Assembly (NCBI GenBank): GCA_964019335.1
Contig: OZ025723.1
Location: 248,001 to 312,000, forward strand
DNA length: 64,000 nucleotides
Reading direction: 5' to 3'
Source of the DNA: Diplonema japonicum
Lineage: Eukaryota > Euglenozoa > Diplonemea > Diplonemida > Diplonemidae
The position numbers were made by a program, and so were the translations under genes. Of the stretch, positions 29,011 to 39,929 are shown piece by piece (the first letter of the stretch is position 1; the number at the start of each line of letters is the position of its first letter). The notes beneath the pieces are model-generated. The model saw nothing but the letters and a program-made list of their open reading frames with translations. It did no database searches and had not been told where the DNA came from.

Positions 29011-32004
29011 ATGAAGTCTGAAGACACAGGGGGCACGGTTCAAGAGGAAAGAGGACCGGATGTGACACCACCTGCGGGAGGGAGGGGGAGAAGCATGGAC
29101 AGCGTGAGTGGGGACGCCCCTGCCTTCTTGTCACCCGTGGCCCCGATTTTCAGCTTCATGGGACAGAAGGCTTCGTACGACAGAAGCGCTCCGGCTCTTG
29201 CACCACAGGTACACGCACTAGAAGAGCTAGTCAAGAACATGGACGATGAAATAGCAGAGCTGCAGCGGGCAAACAGTAGTTTGCAACAAGACCTGGCGGA
29301 CAGAGACCATCAGATCTCTAATGTGAACAACCAGAGGCGGGGTGCGGAGGCCTTGTACGGCAAAGCCCAGCAAGAGATCGAAAGGCTGAAGCAAAGCCTC
29401 GGCATCGCCAGCAACGACAAAATCCTCGACCTCGAGGAACAGCTACAAGAAATGGAGGCAACGATCCCTCCTTTACACGACACCATCTCCAAGCAACAGG
29501 AGCAAATCGAGCACCTCACCGAACACTCCAACGTTCTCAACAAACACGTCACCGATCTGACCGACACTGTTGCCGAGCTCACCAAAGAACTTGCCTCCCA
29601 GAAGGAAAACGAGGCCAGCCACCTCCGCAGCACCAAAGAACAGGAAGACGCCAAGCACCGCACACTGGACGATGCCAATGACAAACTCCTCCGTTCCCTG
29701 AAGACTGCTGAAGCAGACACCGCTGCTTTACGCCACACCGTCACCCTTAAGAACGCAGAGTCCGAAGAGCTCCTCGCGAGGCTAAAGGCGAAAGAAGACG
29801 AGCTTGCCTCCCTTAAGGCCGACCTGCAAGACGCTTCTTCACAGCTTCACGCTGCCAACATGAAAACACGCGATGCGGACGACACCACTTCTCGCCTCAC
29901 CGCTAAGAACGCTGAAGCGCAGGACGAACTCCACCGTGCTGTCAAGAAGTACAAGGCGGCCGAGGACGCCAATGAAGATCTCCAGAAGAAACTCAAGGAT
30001 GCGGTTCTAGACTTGGAAGTAGCGTCTAAAAAGCTGAAGATGTCAGAAGAAGAGACGGAACGCCTCGAGAAAAAGCTGAAGGAAGCTGCAGAGGAGAACG
30101 ACGAGCTGCGAGCCGCCGCAAAGAAAAAAGCAAGGGCCGCAGAGGACGAAGCAGAAAAACTGCAGGAGCAGCTCGCCGAGCTTCAAAAGCAACTAAAAGA
30201 GCAATCTCAACAACAAAGCTTGAGCCAGACCGAAGCAGTGCCCTTGGCTGAGGTGCCCGAGGACACGTCGAACTTGCAGACCATCAACGTGATGCAGGAA
30301 ACAATGAACACGATCTACGCTGAGAATGAGGGTCTGAAACAGCAGCTTAAGGACCTCCAAGAGAAGCTGGCCGCTCAAGGCAGCGACACCACCGAACTCG
30401 AGAGGCTTTTGAAGGAAAACACAGATCTCCAGAAGCAGATGACAACACTCCAAGCGATTCCTCAGGAAAGCTCTGGCGTTGAGGCGAAGGCGTTGCAGGA
30501 GGAACTGGACAGGTGTAAAGCAGAAATGAAGGAGAAGGATGGTGAGATCGAAAGGCTGGCCGGGGAGCATGCTGTCACCAGGAACGAGATTAACGAGAAG
30601 CAGGAGAGAATGGCGGATCTTGAGAGCCGAGTAACGGCATTAGAAGAAGAGCTGCGCAAGTGCAAGAACAACGTCGAGAGGCTGACTGACGAGAATGCAG
30701 TGCTTGAAAACGAAGCTGCTTCACGACGAGCAGTCCCGCCCGTCCCCAGGACACCTGAGTCAGCCCCTGTGTCCGAGCACCACCAGTCGGACACCGCGCA
30801 GCCCGATCTCGCCCCTCAGCTCGCCAAACTTGAAAAAGAAAACACCGGCCTTCTCACTCTCCTATCCCAAGCACGTGCCAAAGAAGAACGACTTCTCAAC
30901 GCAAAAGCAGCCCTTGAAGAGGACTTATCCAAGGCAAGAGCGGACTTCCACAACAGGCTTGGTGACGGGAGCTCCAACGCAAAGGTGCTGGCGGCGGAGG
31001 TGAGGCGTCTGAGCAAAGAGAATGAAGCTCTCGCTAAAGAGCTAAGCGCACTCGAGGAGCAGCTTGCAGCGAGCACTGCCGAAGAGATCAAGAAGCTGCA
31101 GCGAGACATTGAGGCCTTGAAGGCTGAACACGAGGCAAATCTTGCTAACTTGGGCAGACCTGGTATCGTGGTCGTGAAGGCCAAATCGGACTCGAACGAC
31201 ACAAAGGATAAACAGTACAGTCTGGTGCCGGGGTCGAGGGTAGTGAGAGATGACGAACACTGGAAATGGGGCGACCAGGATGGTGGGCCAGGCGGGCGGG
31301 GCACTGTGAGGGCGGTGGACCACACGTTGGGGTGGGCGTGCGTGGCGTGGGACCTGACAGGGACGAAGGATAACTACAGGTGGAATGCAACGGAGAACTT
31401 GTGGGACATAAAAGAAGTCGAGAAAGGGAGCGAAGAGAGGGTAATGGAGCTGGAAGGCAATGAGTACATGGCACTGCTGAAAAGGGTGGACGACGCGGAG
31501 CAAAGGGCTGTTGACGCAGAGCAACTACTAGAGGAGAATGGTAGGCACGTGGGAGACGTGCAAGCGGCACTGCCGGAGCTAGAGAAACAGCTGGCGTCTG
31601 CGCAAGCTGTGGCACACCGTGCTAACACAAGGGAGGCGAGTCTGGAGCGTCTGCTGGATGCGCGCTGTGCGGAGCTCCGTGCGGCCTCTGAGCTTGCAGC
31701 CTCCATGGAGGAGAAGCTACACGAGTCTGAGATCAGGGAAGAGACCCTCTCGCGCAGGTTGGATGGATCGCTGGCTGAGCTGCGCCGTGCTCAGCAGCAG
31801 TACAGGCAGCACGCCTCCCGCCAGCACTCCAGCGTGCCCCATACCCCTCCCCAACGCCTCCAGCGTGAGCCGCCTCCTTCCGAGTCCCCTACCGCCCGCC
31901 GTATTTCCCCACAGCGCCGCAGCAATAGGAACATTTCCCCTCCCCGTACCCGCTCCCCTCGTTCCGCGCTCTCCCCCCCCCTCCCGAAGCACCCTTGGGC
32001 TTAG
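29011..32004 (+). CDS. Long coiled-coil protein with an embedded MIB/HERC2 domain (997 aa)
   Basis: The ATG at 29011 follows an A(28) run and CATATAT. Residues 1-65 are a disordered N terminus. Residues about 65-530 and 590-715 are near-continuous coiled coil, rich in Lys, Glu and Asp. A globular module interrupts it at about 738-800: VPGSRVVRDDEHWKWGDQDGG, GTVRAVDHTLGWACVAWD, NYRWNATENLWDIK. This is a good match to the MIB/HERC2 domain known from mind-bomb and HERC2 ubiquitin ligases, where it binds substrates. A further coiled coil (about 810-940) and a Pro/Arg/Ser-rich basic tail (about 945-997, PPRTRSPRSALSPP) follow. There is no RING or HECT, so it is not itself a ligase. Probably a structural adaptor. 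Confidence 0.85.
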   Translation: MKSEDTGGTVQEERGPDVTPPAGGRGRSMDSVSGDAPAFLSPVAPIFSFMGQKASYDRSAPALAPQVHALEELVKNMDDEIAELQRANSSLQQDLADRDHQISNVNNQRRGAEALYGKAQQEIERLKQSLGIASNDKILDLEEQLQEMEATIPPLHDTISKQQEQIEHLTEHSNVLNKHVTDLTDTVAELTKELASQKENEASHLRSTKEQEDAKHRTLDDANDKLLRSLKTAEADTAALRHTVTLKNAESEELLARLKAKEDELASLKADLQDASSQLHAANMKTRDADDTTSRLTAKNAEAQDELHRAVKKYKAAEDANEDLQKKLKDAVLDLEVASKKLKMSEEETERLEKKLKEAAEENDELRAAAKKKARAAEDEAEKLQEQLAELQKQLKEQSQQQSLSQTEAVPLAEVPEDTSNLQTINVMQETMNTIYAENEGLKQQLKDLQEKLAAQGSDTTELERLLKENTDLQKQMTTLQAIPQESSGVEAKALQEELDRCKAEMKEKDGEIERLAGEHAVTRNEINEKQERMADLESRVTALEEELRKCKNNVERLTDENAVLENEAASRRAVPPVPRTPESAPVSEHHQSDTAQPDLAPQLAKLEKENTGLLTLLSQARAKEERLLNAKAALEEDLSKARADFHNRLGDGSSNAKVLAAEVRRLSKENEALAKELSALEEQLAASTAEEIKKLQRDIEALKAEHEANLANLGRPGIVVVKAKSDSNDTKDKQYSLVPGSRVVRDDEHWKWGDQDGGPGGRGTVRAVDHTLGWACVAWDLTGTKDNYRWNATENLWDIKEVEKGSEERVMELEGNEYMALLKRVDDAEQRAVDAEQLLEENGRHVGDVQAALPELEKQLASAQAVAHRANTREASLERLLDARCAELRAASELAASMEEKLHESEIREETLSRRLDGSLAELRRAQQQYRQHASRQHSSVPHTPPQRLQREPPPSESPTARRISPQRRSNRNISPPRTRSPRSALSPPLPKHPWA

Positions 32005-33150
32005 TTCCCCCCGCCCCCGTCATTAATGTTTTTTTGTTTTTTTGTTTTTGTGTCCCATTTTTTTTTTTTTGTATTTTATATTTGGGTTTTTTCTTCCCCC
32101 CCCCCATAGTTTGTATGCACATGTATCCTTGTAATCTTAGCCCTTCTCCCCTTTTTCTTTCTTTTGATACCTATCCCCCCCCATTTTCCCCTCCTCAATA
32201 TTACTTGTTGTTCACCTTATTCTCATCTCACCTTTATTATTCCCCCTGTTTACATTATCTCTGTCGCTGGGGAGGGTCATGCGCATAGGGAGGGGGGTCC
32301 GAGAGGGTATAGAAGAGTCCATCAGGGTTGGAGCCATTTTGGCCAATTTAAGGCTAAAATCCCTTTAAAACCCCTTAAAAAAGCAAAATTTTCACTTTTT
32401 AAGTTTTATGAGTGCAAAGAAAAATGGAAAAATCTCAGCAGATGGGTAGAGAATGCAAGTTTGACTCCAAGGATACCAATGTCGAAGCTCTGCATGAGCA
32501 GGCAAGTATTAAGAATTGGCTTTTCTGAAAAAGGCCATGTTAGGCCAAAATCCCTTAGCAAAAAATAGGGTGTAAAAAACCGGATTTTCGGGGGCTATGC
32601 GACACCATATATTTTTCGCTAAGTACTTTTAACAGTAACCCGACCCTGGGTTGTACCCAGGGGTCACAAATGCGCTTGAGCACTACTCTTAGGCACCCTA
32701 GATGCTGCATTTTAAGCAATAACATTGCATTTTAAACAATTTGCGCCGTTTTTCTGACCTCTATTTTTCGCTTCCCGGGGGCACAGTTACAAAGCCTGCC
32801 ACCCTCATGGCAAAACAAGCATCGCAATTGAAAGAACGGCAACAGGTACACCATATATGTCATCTTCCTATGGTTGCATGCTGCACTTTTTTTGCTCAAA
32901 TAATCAAAACAAGAAATTTTCGTAAGTGCCAAAAAAAGTGTTGACATTTTCGTCCGGGCGAGCTCATATACATATAAAAAAAAAGGGGGTGGGGAAGGAA
33001 GGGGGAGAGGTGGCTGAACATGTAGGAAGGCAGCGGAGGTCGAAGCTAAAAACTGTGGCAACGGCGGTACGCGCTTTGTACTCATTGGATCAGAAGAGGG
33101 GGAAAAACGCAGGGCTCAAGGAAAAGAGGCCGCCTCTTGCGCAGAACGAA
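32005..33150. other. Spacer with complex, non-coding-looking sequence
   Basis: After a pyrimidine-rich 300 bases, 32280-32940 is unusually free of homopolymers. It contains an inverted repeat (GACCCTGGGT...ACCCAGGGGTC at about 32643-32668) and a near-tandem GCATTTTAAGCAATAACATT / GCATTTTAAACAATTT at 32707-32742. No ORF is convincing. The channel gene's upstream coding sequence may begin inside 32990-33150. Confidence 0.5.
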
Positions 33151-35163
33151 ATGCTGTCCGTGTCCAGCGTTGATTGTAATAGCGGGAAGGAGAAGGATAT
33201 CACTTTACATATCAAGGAGCTGATCACCCGTGTCACGAGTTTGACTGCCGAGGTCGAGAGGCCGCAGCACCCACCGCCTGCCCCGCCGCCGCGTCGTAGC
33301 CTCCTTTCGATAGCCCAGACACAACCCGTCTCGTGGTTCACCCCCCCCGCAAGCCCACACTCGCAACATAGCTTTTCTTCCTCGCCTCGTTCTGCTCAGC
33401 GTAGACTACCTGCTACACCTCGGCAGCCTGCTACACCTCGGCAGCCTGCTACACCTCGGCAGCCTGCTACACCACGGCAGCCTCCCCAGCACTTCCTCGA
33501 CATCAACCAAGCCACCGAGACCACCTCTCTCCTGCCCGACTCTCATTTCCGACGGGTGTGGGACACGGTTTTCTTGCTGCTCCTGTTTGTGGAGGTATGT
33601 TAAGGGGATATTAAGAACAAAGGGGGGTGTTCATTGCCTCGAAACGAGACAGGCGGAGGCACTATTCTTTTTGGTAGCTTTGGAAGCTTCACAAACCCGG
33701 GTGTTCGCTTCGCGCACACACACACACACCCCACACTCCAGGTCTGGATATGGGTCCTATCTATCTTCACGGAGTTCCAGACCTTTAGCATACCCGTCTT
33801 CGTCTTCAAGGTGGTGTCGACGGTATTTTGGGTCTGCGACCTAAGGATCCAGGTATTGGGGAAAGCAAAAAAAGAAGAAGAAGAAAAAAAAAATACAAAG
33901 GCCTCAACCTGCTTACTAGAGGGGTGGCAGGTTTGCGAGGACGCCGCAGGTCTTTGGGGTAAGTACCTTGAGTTTTGGTTTTGGTTCGACCTGGGGGTCA
34001 CGATACCGGCGGACCTGATCGCCTTGGCTTTCGACGAGACAGTCTCCATGCACCTCGGTGTGGTGAGGGTCCTTAGAATGGCACGGCTGAACAATTTATT
34101 CAGAGAGCGCATGCCGAGCAAGGACACCCCATGGTGGGTGGAGGTGCTGTTCGAGTGTTTCGGTGTGTGTTTAGGTGTGCACTTTCTGGCGTGTTTATAT
34201 CTGGCGATAGCAAGCGAAGAAGAGATCCCGAAATCGTCCGTGTCAGAGACGTACTTTGCGGCGGTGTATTTCATGGTAACGACCGTAACGTCGGTCGGGT
34301 TCGGGGACATGGTCCCAAAGCGCCCTGCAACAAAGGTTTTTATATGTTTTGTCCAGCTGTTCAGTTTCATTTTGGTGATAATATGCGGCGGGCGGGCGGG
34401 GGCGTATTTTATCACAACTGATCCTGTGCAACAGCTAGTAGTTGAGCGGAGGCGGAGGTTAGAGTTCATGATGTACAGAAACAACATCCCGTGGTCCACC
34501 CAACGTGAGGCGTTTGGTGTGTACCCTGTCATTATCGAAGCATCTGTTCAAGACTATCAAACTATAATGGATGAGCTTCCCGACTTCATACAAGAGAAGA
34601 TATCGTTTCATCTCAAGATGAAAATGCTGCAAAGGGTCCCAATGTTCCAAACCCTGCCATTCAATATCGTAGCGATCCTTGCCTACAACATTGTCGACGA
34701 GAGGTGGGAACCTGGGGAATACATCATCAAGAGGGGCGAGGTTGGGAACGAGATGTACTTTCTCCACAACGGTGTCGTGGAGGTGTTGCTCCCCGGCGCT
34801 GAAGAAGGCGACGATGACGTATGGACAGCCAACCTGATGCAAGGAAGTTATTTCGGAGAAATCGCGTTACTTTATGAAACGAAGAGGATAGCCTCTGTGC
34901 GCAGCGTAACAGCCTGCGCCATATGCAAGCTGCTGAAACCGGACTTCGAGGAAGTTGTGCATAGCAATGTAGAACTGAAACAGATTATGGAAGCTGAAAC
35001 ATCCAGAAGGGTCGCCCACGCAGCGGTCGTCTCCCCTGAGTTCCATGCCCGCACCGAAAGAGAACCCAGTGTAATGAGAAAACCTGCTTTTGCCTCGTTT
35101 TGCATAACTTCGTCTGTCGACACAGCAATAACAATAAAAGAAGAAAAAAAAGAGGATATTTAG
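33151..35163 (+). CDS. Cyclic-nucleotide-binding K+ channel (CNBD family)
   Basis: Exons 33151-33594, 33742-33852 and 33922-35163; introns of 147 and 69 nt, both phase 0. I set the start at the first in-frame ATG, but the frame is open further upstream (to about 32930) with coding character, so an earlier exon may be missing. The N terminus has four copies of PATPRQ. Membrane part: S1 (VWDTVFLLLLFVEVWIWVLS), S2 (FSIPVFVFKVVSTVFWV), the S2-S3 region (YLEFWFWFDLGVTIPADLI), S4 with sparse positives (GVVRVLRMARLNNLF), S5, and a pore TTVTSVGFGDMVP, the K+-selective GFGD filter. A C-linker leads to a CNBD (GEYIIKRGEVGNEMYFLHNG; FGEIALLYETKRIASVRS), including the phosphate-binding FGE and Arg. Acts at the plasma or flagellar membrane, gated by voltage or cAMP/cGMP. 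Confidence 0.87.
33409..33485 (+). repeat. 18-bp tandem repeat in coding sequence
   Basis: Four near-perfect copies of an 18-bp unit (CTACACCTCGGCAGCCTG) encoding PATPRQ, in the cytoplasmic N terminus of the channel. Only the last copy has a T-to-A change. The near identity suggests recent expansion. Confidence 0.9.
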
Positions 35164-36019
35164 TTTCTTTTTTGAAAGGGGTTTTTTTTTTCTTTTTTAA
35201 AAAAAAAAAGAAATCGCCCATACCCCCGTTTTTCCCCCATGGTTTTTCGGGCCCCAGAAGCACTTAGGATCATGTTCTAATTTTTTGGGGGGCCATCGTT
35301 TGGTACAAACCCAGTGTAATCCTGTGGAATCCTTTTATAGACATAAGATCGTGTACTTTTGCCTCCCTTTCCCTCTCTGGGCCCTCCTGGGCTTCATTTC
35401 AGAATAATAAATAAGGCAAACATTGGCCAACTGTCACCCAGGCACAGACAGACTTCTCAGAACAGGTGGTGACATGGATCGAAAAAAAGATGCCCCCCGC
35501 AAGGAAACTGGGACTAGGCACCATGCCTGAGAGGTGCCGCCGCACAGGTTAGAAGCTCACTCCAATCTGTCTACTTTATGGTACACTTCGAGCCGACTTG
35601 TGTCAACTTGACCTTTAGAAATCGATTTTCTTTCTTTTTTTTTTTTTAACCGGGGAGAGGCGACTGGAACAATAAATTCGTGCCGACCTACCTCGAACCA
35701 ACCCGAAGAATTCCCACCCCATCTGCCGATAAGAATGCAGCGACGCAGAAGGGAAACAACACAAGATAGACCCACCACCACGCGTGAAGTAATTTCAGAA
35801 GAGTGAAATAACCTTTACCGTCCTCTCGGTTCCGCATTTTTCACCTCGAGGTAAACGGTAAAATTTAGTTACTTGTTGGTTTTTCTTTTCAGGTGGTGGG
35901 GATAACATGAAAATATAAGAAAAACATCAGATGTGTTGTTCGCTGTTGACCTCCTCGTCGGTCATCACCGGTAGCGCCCGAGTGGAAGAACGTAACGCAG
36001 ATGCTCAGGGTGACGAACC
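35164..36019. other. Spacer with dispersed repeat fragments
   Basis: Contains a possible small repeat (35480-35636) sharing blocks with 14648-14760, and a foldback repeat copy (35785-35886, listed separately). The rest has mixed composition with no ORF that I can support. Confidence 0.5.
35785..35886 (+). repeat. Foldback repeat family copy, centre deleted
   Basis: GAAGTAATTTCAGA...AGTGAAATAA, then left arm CTTTACCG.CCTCTCGGTTCCGCA and right arm CCTCGAGGTAAACGGTAAA, ending ACTTGTTGG. It is the same order as the copy at 44884-45064, but the centre of the hairpin is missing. Confidence 0.7.
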
Positions 36020-36214
36020 GAACAGGCAGCAAACTGCACGAGCGCAGAATCTTGGTTACCCGGGACGTCCCGGCTGGGGTTGAGCTGTACACCGCACGCA
36101 TTAAAGACACGACGCGGAATGCAGAAGAAGCTACAACTCGGCCGCGGTGCGCCCCCTGTAATCAAGTAGACAGTTCTTGTGCAGGGCGCCGCCAACACCG
36201 GCCTCCTTTAACTC

Positions 36215-36247
<33 letters not shown>

Positions 36248-37890
36248 TTTTTTTTATTCCCACCATCGGATGGATATCTCGCAAAACTGACGAAGGTGGC
36301 GTCGCGTGCCTTGTGGGGACCGAGGTACAGGACACGAAACCCGGCGGCAGTGCTATCAATCCTCCATAAAGGACACACATACGACCCGGAGGTGGCCTCG
36401 CCATACCGCGCAATGGCTCTATTCCACAGGGTGCACCAGAAGAAGGGGACAGTGTGGGAAAGATGTGAAAGGCTGGCAGTAGCATACCGCGAGGAAGGAA
36501 GAACAATACCGCTAGGTCCGGTAGGCAATATGCTGCGAAGGTGGCTTCCGAAAGTGGGTCTCGGCTGGACGGGGTTCATACAGAAGCTGAAGGAAGGGAA
36601 GGAACGTTTCGCGCACGAAATGCGGGAGAGGCTGAGGGTGGGACGCTCAAAAAGCATCGAACAGGTGAGGAGGTCGATGCGAGACCTGGGGGAAGGAGCG
36701 GACCCGAGTACGAACGAGCTCTGGCAGCGGCTGAGGAAGAGCAACGATCCGATAGCAGCCAGGGCCTTACAGCGGGTGATAACCGGGGGAGTTTTCTACA
36801 TCAACCCCAGGGGGTGGCACACGGACGCCAAGAAGAACATCGAACCGCCGAAGGAGGGAGAGGACACCACCTCAGGAGAGGAAGAAGAGGAAGAAGAAGA
36901 GGAAATGACGCGACCCACGAGGCAGCAGCCAGCACAGTACGTCAACTGTGACATATGTGAACACGAGGTGCATGAGCACGACATGCTCAAGCACGCGCTG
37001 TGGGACTGCGAGTTGGCAAGGGAAATACAAAACAAGGAAGCTAACAGAGCAGTGGTGGAGGAACGGACGGCCATGCCGAGGTGCATGCAGCTGCACGGAG
37101 TGCTGCCGCGAGGACACGACAAAGAGCATCTCAAGAACCTGCAGCTCTACCTCCTGGAGGTGGTAACAGAACGAGACCGCCGCCTGCAAGAAAAGAGGGC
37201 ACTGGAGAGGTACACGACTCATCCGTGGGAAGTGATCACAGAAGGAAAAAGACACCCGACACCGACATGGAGAGAACTACGACAACATGTAGGGGGGGGG
37301 CTCATGAAACAGTACGGACAGGAGATCGTCAAATGGCTAGGGCAGCTCAAGTGGTACCGGGGCCCGAGGAGAACAACGGTCACGACAATAGAGCTTGCGC
37401 TGGACTTCGAGAACAGCACAATGAAGTCGCTGGTGGGTGAACGTGGAGACCTGACACTAATAGGTAAAAAGGCGAGACGGCTGCATGGCCTGCTGGTGAG
37501 GCTGCAGGAAGGCTGGCAGGACGCGCGGATAAGGAGGAAGGTCAGGGGACACAGAGCCATACCGGCGGAGCAACGGCGGAACCACGGCCTGAGGACCATA
37601 GGGGGGAGAAAGGTCTTGGGCTGGGACAGAAGACCGCTGCACGTCTCGGAACAGACGAAGAAGGACCTCCAGAAACTGAGACAGCAGTGGCAGAAGGAGC
37701 GGGTGAGCGCCATGAGGGAGCGGGCTCAGCCCAAAAAGGAAAGACCGAAGCCGCTGAAGGGAGATAGGGGCAGGTAGAAGAACAAGACAGGACGTCCCAG
37801 ATCAGGGATTTCCTTTTACCTCTTTAATTTTTTTATTATTCTCCCTGAACGGGGAGCACCCCACCCGCACACCGAAATTTATCAATTTTG

Positions 37891-37912
<22 letters not shown>
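36020..37912 (+). mobile_element. 5'-truncated non-LTR retrotransposon with T-rich 3' tail
   Basis: Covers an upstream conserved block (36020-36177, shared with the short retroposon), a (TA)n plus T-run at about 36213-36255, a LINE 3' coding part (36296-37777) and a 3' UTR ending CCGCACACCGAAAT-TTATC and a T-tract. A related, more decayed copy of the coding part is at 39930-41090. No polymerase active site is present, so the copy cannot be autonomous. Confidence 0.7.
36296..37777 (+). pseudogene. C-terminal part of LINE ORF2 (thumb plus zinc-knuckle region)
   Basis: An uninterrupted frame of about 493 codons. It opens with RALWGPRYRTRNPAAVLS and GHTYDPEVASPYRAM, a pattern typical of the region following the reverse-transcriptase palm in protist LINEs. 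It then has an acidic run (GEEEEEEEEE) and a zinc-knuckle-like CDICEHEVHEHDMLKHALWDCE. The C terminus is strongly basic. The catalytic YxDD box and the endonuclease are missing, so this is a 5'-truncated insertion, although the remaining frame is intact, implying it is young. The homologous start at 39940 (CLWGPKFKMRSPCAVAN; GHTTDPLVVTLYR) confirms that the frame is real. I assign it to LINEs by pattern, not by search. Confidence 0.7.
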
Positions 37913-37921
<9 letters not shown>

Positions 37922-38214
37922 TTTTTATTTCCCCCAAAGCAGCATGAAGGGCACGGAAAAATCCCCAGTGGATGAACTAAAGAGAGTGTCCCACATCGCT
38001 ATATAGGAGGGCTCTATCCCATGGTGTGTTTTCCCAGAGTGCCGCGCCACGTTACGGTCTGGACGCTGCAGGAGGCGTGGTCGAGACACAAAAAGGAGGC
38101 GCACACTCCCCCCCCTCCCTTTCTTTATGCAAAGGTTTCATTTCCATGAAACACAAAATTGTATACTCCTTTCCTACCTCCTTTTCCTCTCTTTTTCCTT
38201 TCATTTAATGAGGC

Positions 38215-38245
<31 letters not shown>

Positions 38246-38556
38246 TGATGAATAAATTAATATAAAAAAGTCTCAGAAACAATGCATAATAAGCCCGTTG
38301 CTGCACCTCCCTCCCATCCTTCCTCCCCCCCCCCCTTTTTTTTCTTCCATCTTCATACTCCGTTGAATGCCAACTGGTATATGCTACATTTTGTGTGAAA
38401 ATTTGTGAGGGGAAAAAAAAACGGGGGGCTTTTGCTTGCAAGACAAAAGTGGCGTTAAGTGTGCAACGGAAAAAAAAAAAAAAAAAAAAATACTCCCCTT
38501 CTACCCTTTTTTTTTTCTTTCCCCCCCCTTTATTTCTTCTATTCCCCCCACAAATA

Positions 38557-38589
<33 letters not shown>

Positions 38590-38623
38590 TACACATCGAA
38601 AAAAAAAAGAAAAAAAAAAGAAA
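37913..38623. other. Spacer, no gene seen
   Basis: Ordinary sequence to about 38160, then runs of A, C and T. The last 60 bases are A-rich and lead into the kelch gene's start. Confidence 0.5.
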
Positions 38624-39844
38624 ATGAGCCTGAGATGCCTTGTGAATATGTCACAGCAAAAAATATCGCCCCCATGGGTGTTCTTGCAAGGTAATGGAAA
38701 CCTAATGTCGGCGAAACGAGAGGGGCACGTGTCAGTCGCGAGCGAAGGGAAGTTGTGGGTATGGGGCGGGGCACGAGGAGTGGGTGTCTACGACACCAGA
38801 GAAGAAAAATGGGAGGCAACCTGTCTAGACGACACAGAACCACCCCCTCTCCAAGGCCATGTGTCAATACAGCTAAACGGGTGCATGCTCATCCACGGGG
38901 GGATACACCCAAACGGCACATTCAATGAATCCATTCTAAAATTCTCCTTCGACACCCGCACATGGTCTCACATCCACTGCCCCTCACCATCTATACCACC
39001 ACAAAGACATTCCCACGCACACACTTTGCTCACACCATCATTGTGGGTAATCTACGGTGGGCTGTCCAAGTCCGGAACCATCTACACCGACATGTGGGTG
39101 CTGTCACTCGACACTTTAACATGGAATGAGGTTCAACAACAAGACCCCCCCCGTGCATTAGGATGCCTTGTTTCCGACTCTCCCGAATTCGGGTATTTTC
39201 TAGGAGGAACTGATTCGCGGGATTTCTATTCCCTGACTTACCAGACGGTCGAGGGATCCGTTGTGTCGGTGAAATGGGAAATGCAACCGGCAGCTCCGTT
39301 CAGCCCGACTCCGAGGTCAGGACATGCCGTGACTGTACACTCTGGTAGGATGTACGTGTTTGGAGGGAAGGAACTGTATTCAGGTGCAGCTCTGGGAGAT
39401 TGGTATAAGTTTTCATTCAAGTACCGGATATGGATTAGGTTGATTGCTAACGGGCACACCCCGTCGCCGAGATGGGGACACACAATGTGTGTGGTAGATA
39501 ACACGCTTTACCTGTATGGTGGGTCGGATGAGTGCGGGGCTATGAACGACCTGTACAGTATAGGGATGGATCTTGCACCTTCAACGTTGCTTCAGACAAT
39601 CTCTGTGCCGCGGTTGGTGTCTACAGCCCGCACAGGCTGTAGTACTGAGGTTTTAATATCGGGCGAGCCCTCTTGGAACCCCTCCACCTCGGTTCAGTGC
39701 AAACGAGCCAACCCTTCCCGCTGCACCGATCCTTCCATCGTCCATAGGAAGAAAAACAACCTGCAGCAACCCAACCATGGACACGAACGACTTTTCGGTG
39801 CGATGGACGATGACGACATTGATGATGAGACAATGGAGGATTGA
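38624..39844 (+). CDS. Kelch-repeat beta-propeller protein (406 aa)
   Basis: The start follows an A-run with two G interruptions. Kelch motifs recur across the protein: REGHVSVASEGKLWVWGGARG, LQGHVSIQLNGCMLIHGG, SHAHTLLTPSLWVIYGGLSKSG...DMWVLSLDTLTWNEV, RALGCLVSDSPEFGYFLGG, RSGHAVTVHSGRMYVFGGKEL...WYKFSFKYRIWIRL and RWGHTMCVVDNTLYLYGGSDE...DLYSI. Each has the characteristic double Gly, then Trp or Phe spacing. Six blades probably form one propeller used for protein binding. The final 70 residues are disordered and end in an acidic tail (DDDDIDDETMED). No BTB, F-box or enzyme domain is attached. The partner is unknown. A T-run follows the TGA, then a LINE fragment. Confidence 0.85.
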   Translation: MSLRCLVNMSQQKISPPWVFLQGNGNLMSAKREGHVSVASEGKLWVWGGARGVGVYDTREEKWEATCLDDTEPPPLQGHVSIQLNGCMLIHGGIHPNGTFNESILKFSFDTRTWSHIHCPSPSIPPQRHSHAHTLLTPSLWVIYGGLSKSGTIYTDMWVLSLDTLTWNEVQQQDPPRALGCLVSDSPEFGYFLGGTDSRDFYSLTYQTVEGSVVSVKWEMQPAAPFSPTPRSGHAVTVHSGRMYVFGGKELYSGAALGDWYKFSFKYRIWIRLIANGHTPSPRWGHTMCVVDNTLYLYGGSDECGAMNDLYSIGMDLAPSTLLQTISVPRLVSTARTGCSTEVLISGEPSWNPSTSVQCKRANPSRCTDPSIVHRKKNNLQQPNHGHERLFGAMDDDDIDDETMED

Positions 39845-39929
39845 TCAGTTTTTTTTTTTTTTTTTCTCACAGAAGGCAAGGATCATCTCCTCCCCTCTTG
39901 CCTCTACGGTGTTGCGTATGCCCCCCCCT

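Noticed and set aside
32926-33150. GTG start for the channel
   Set aside because: GTG is not a credible start in this nuclear genome. I kept the first in-frame ATG at 33151 and noted that an upstream exon is possible.
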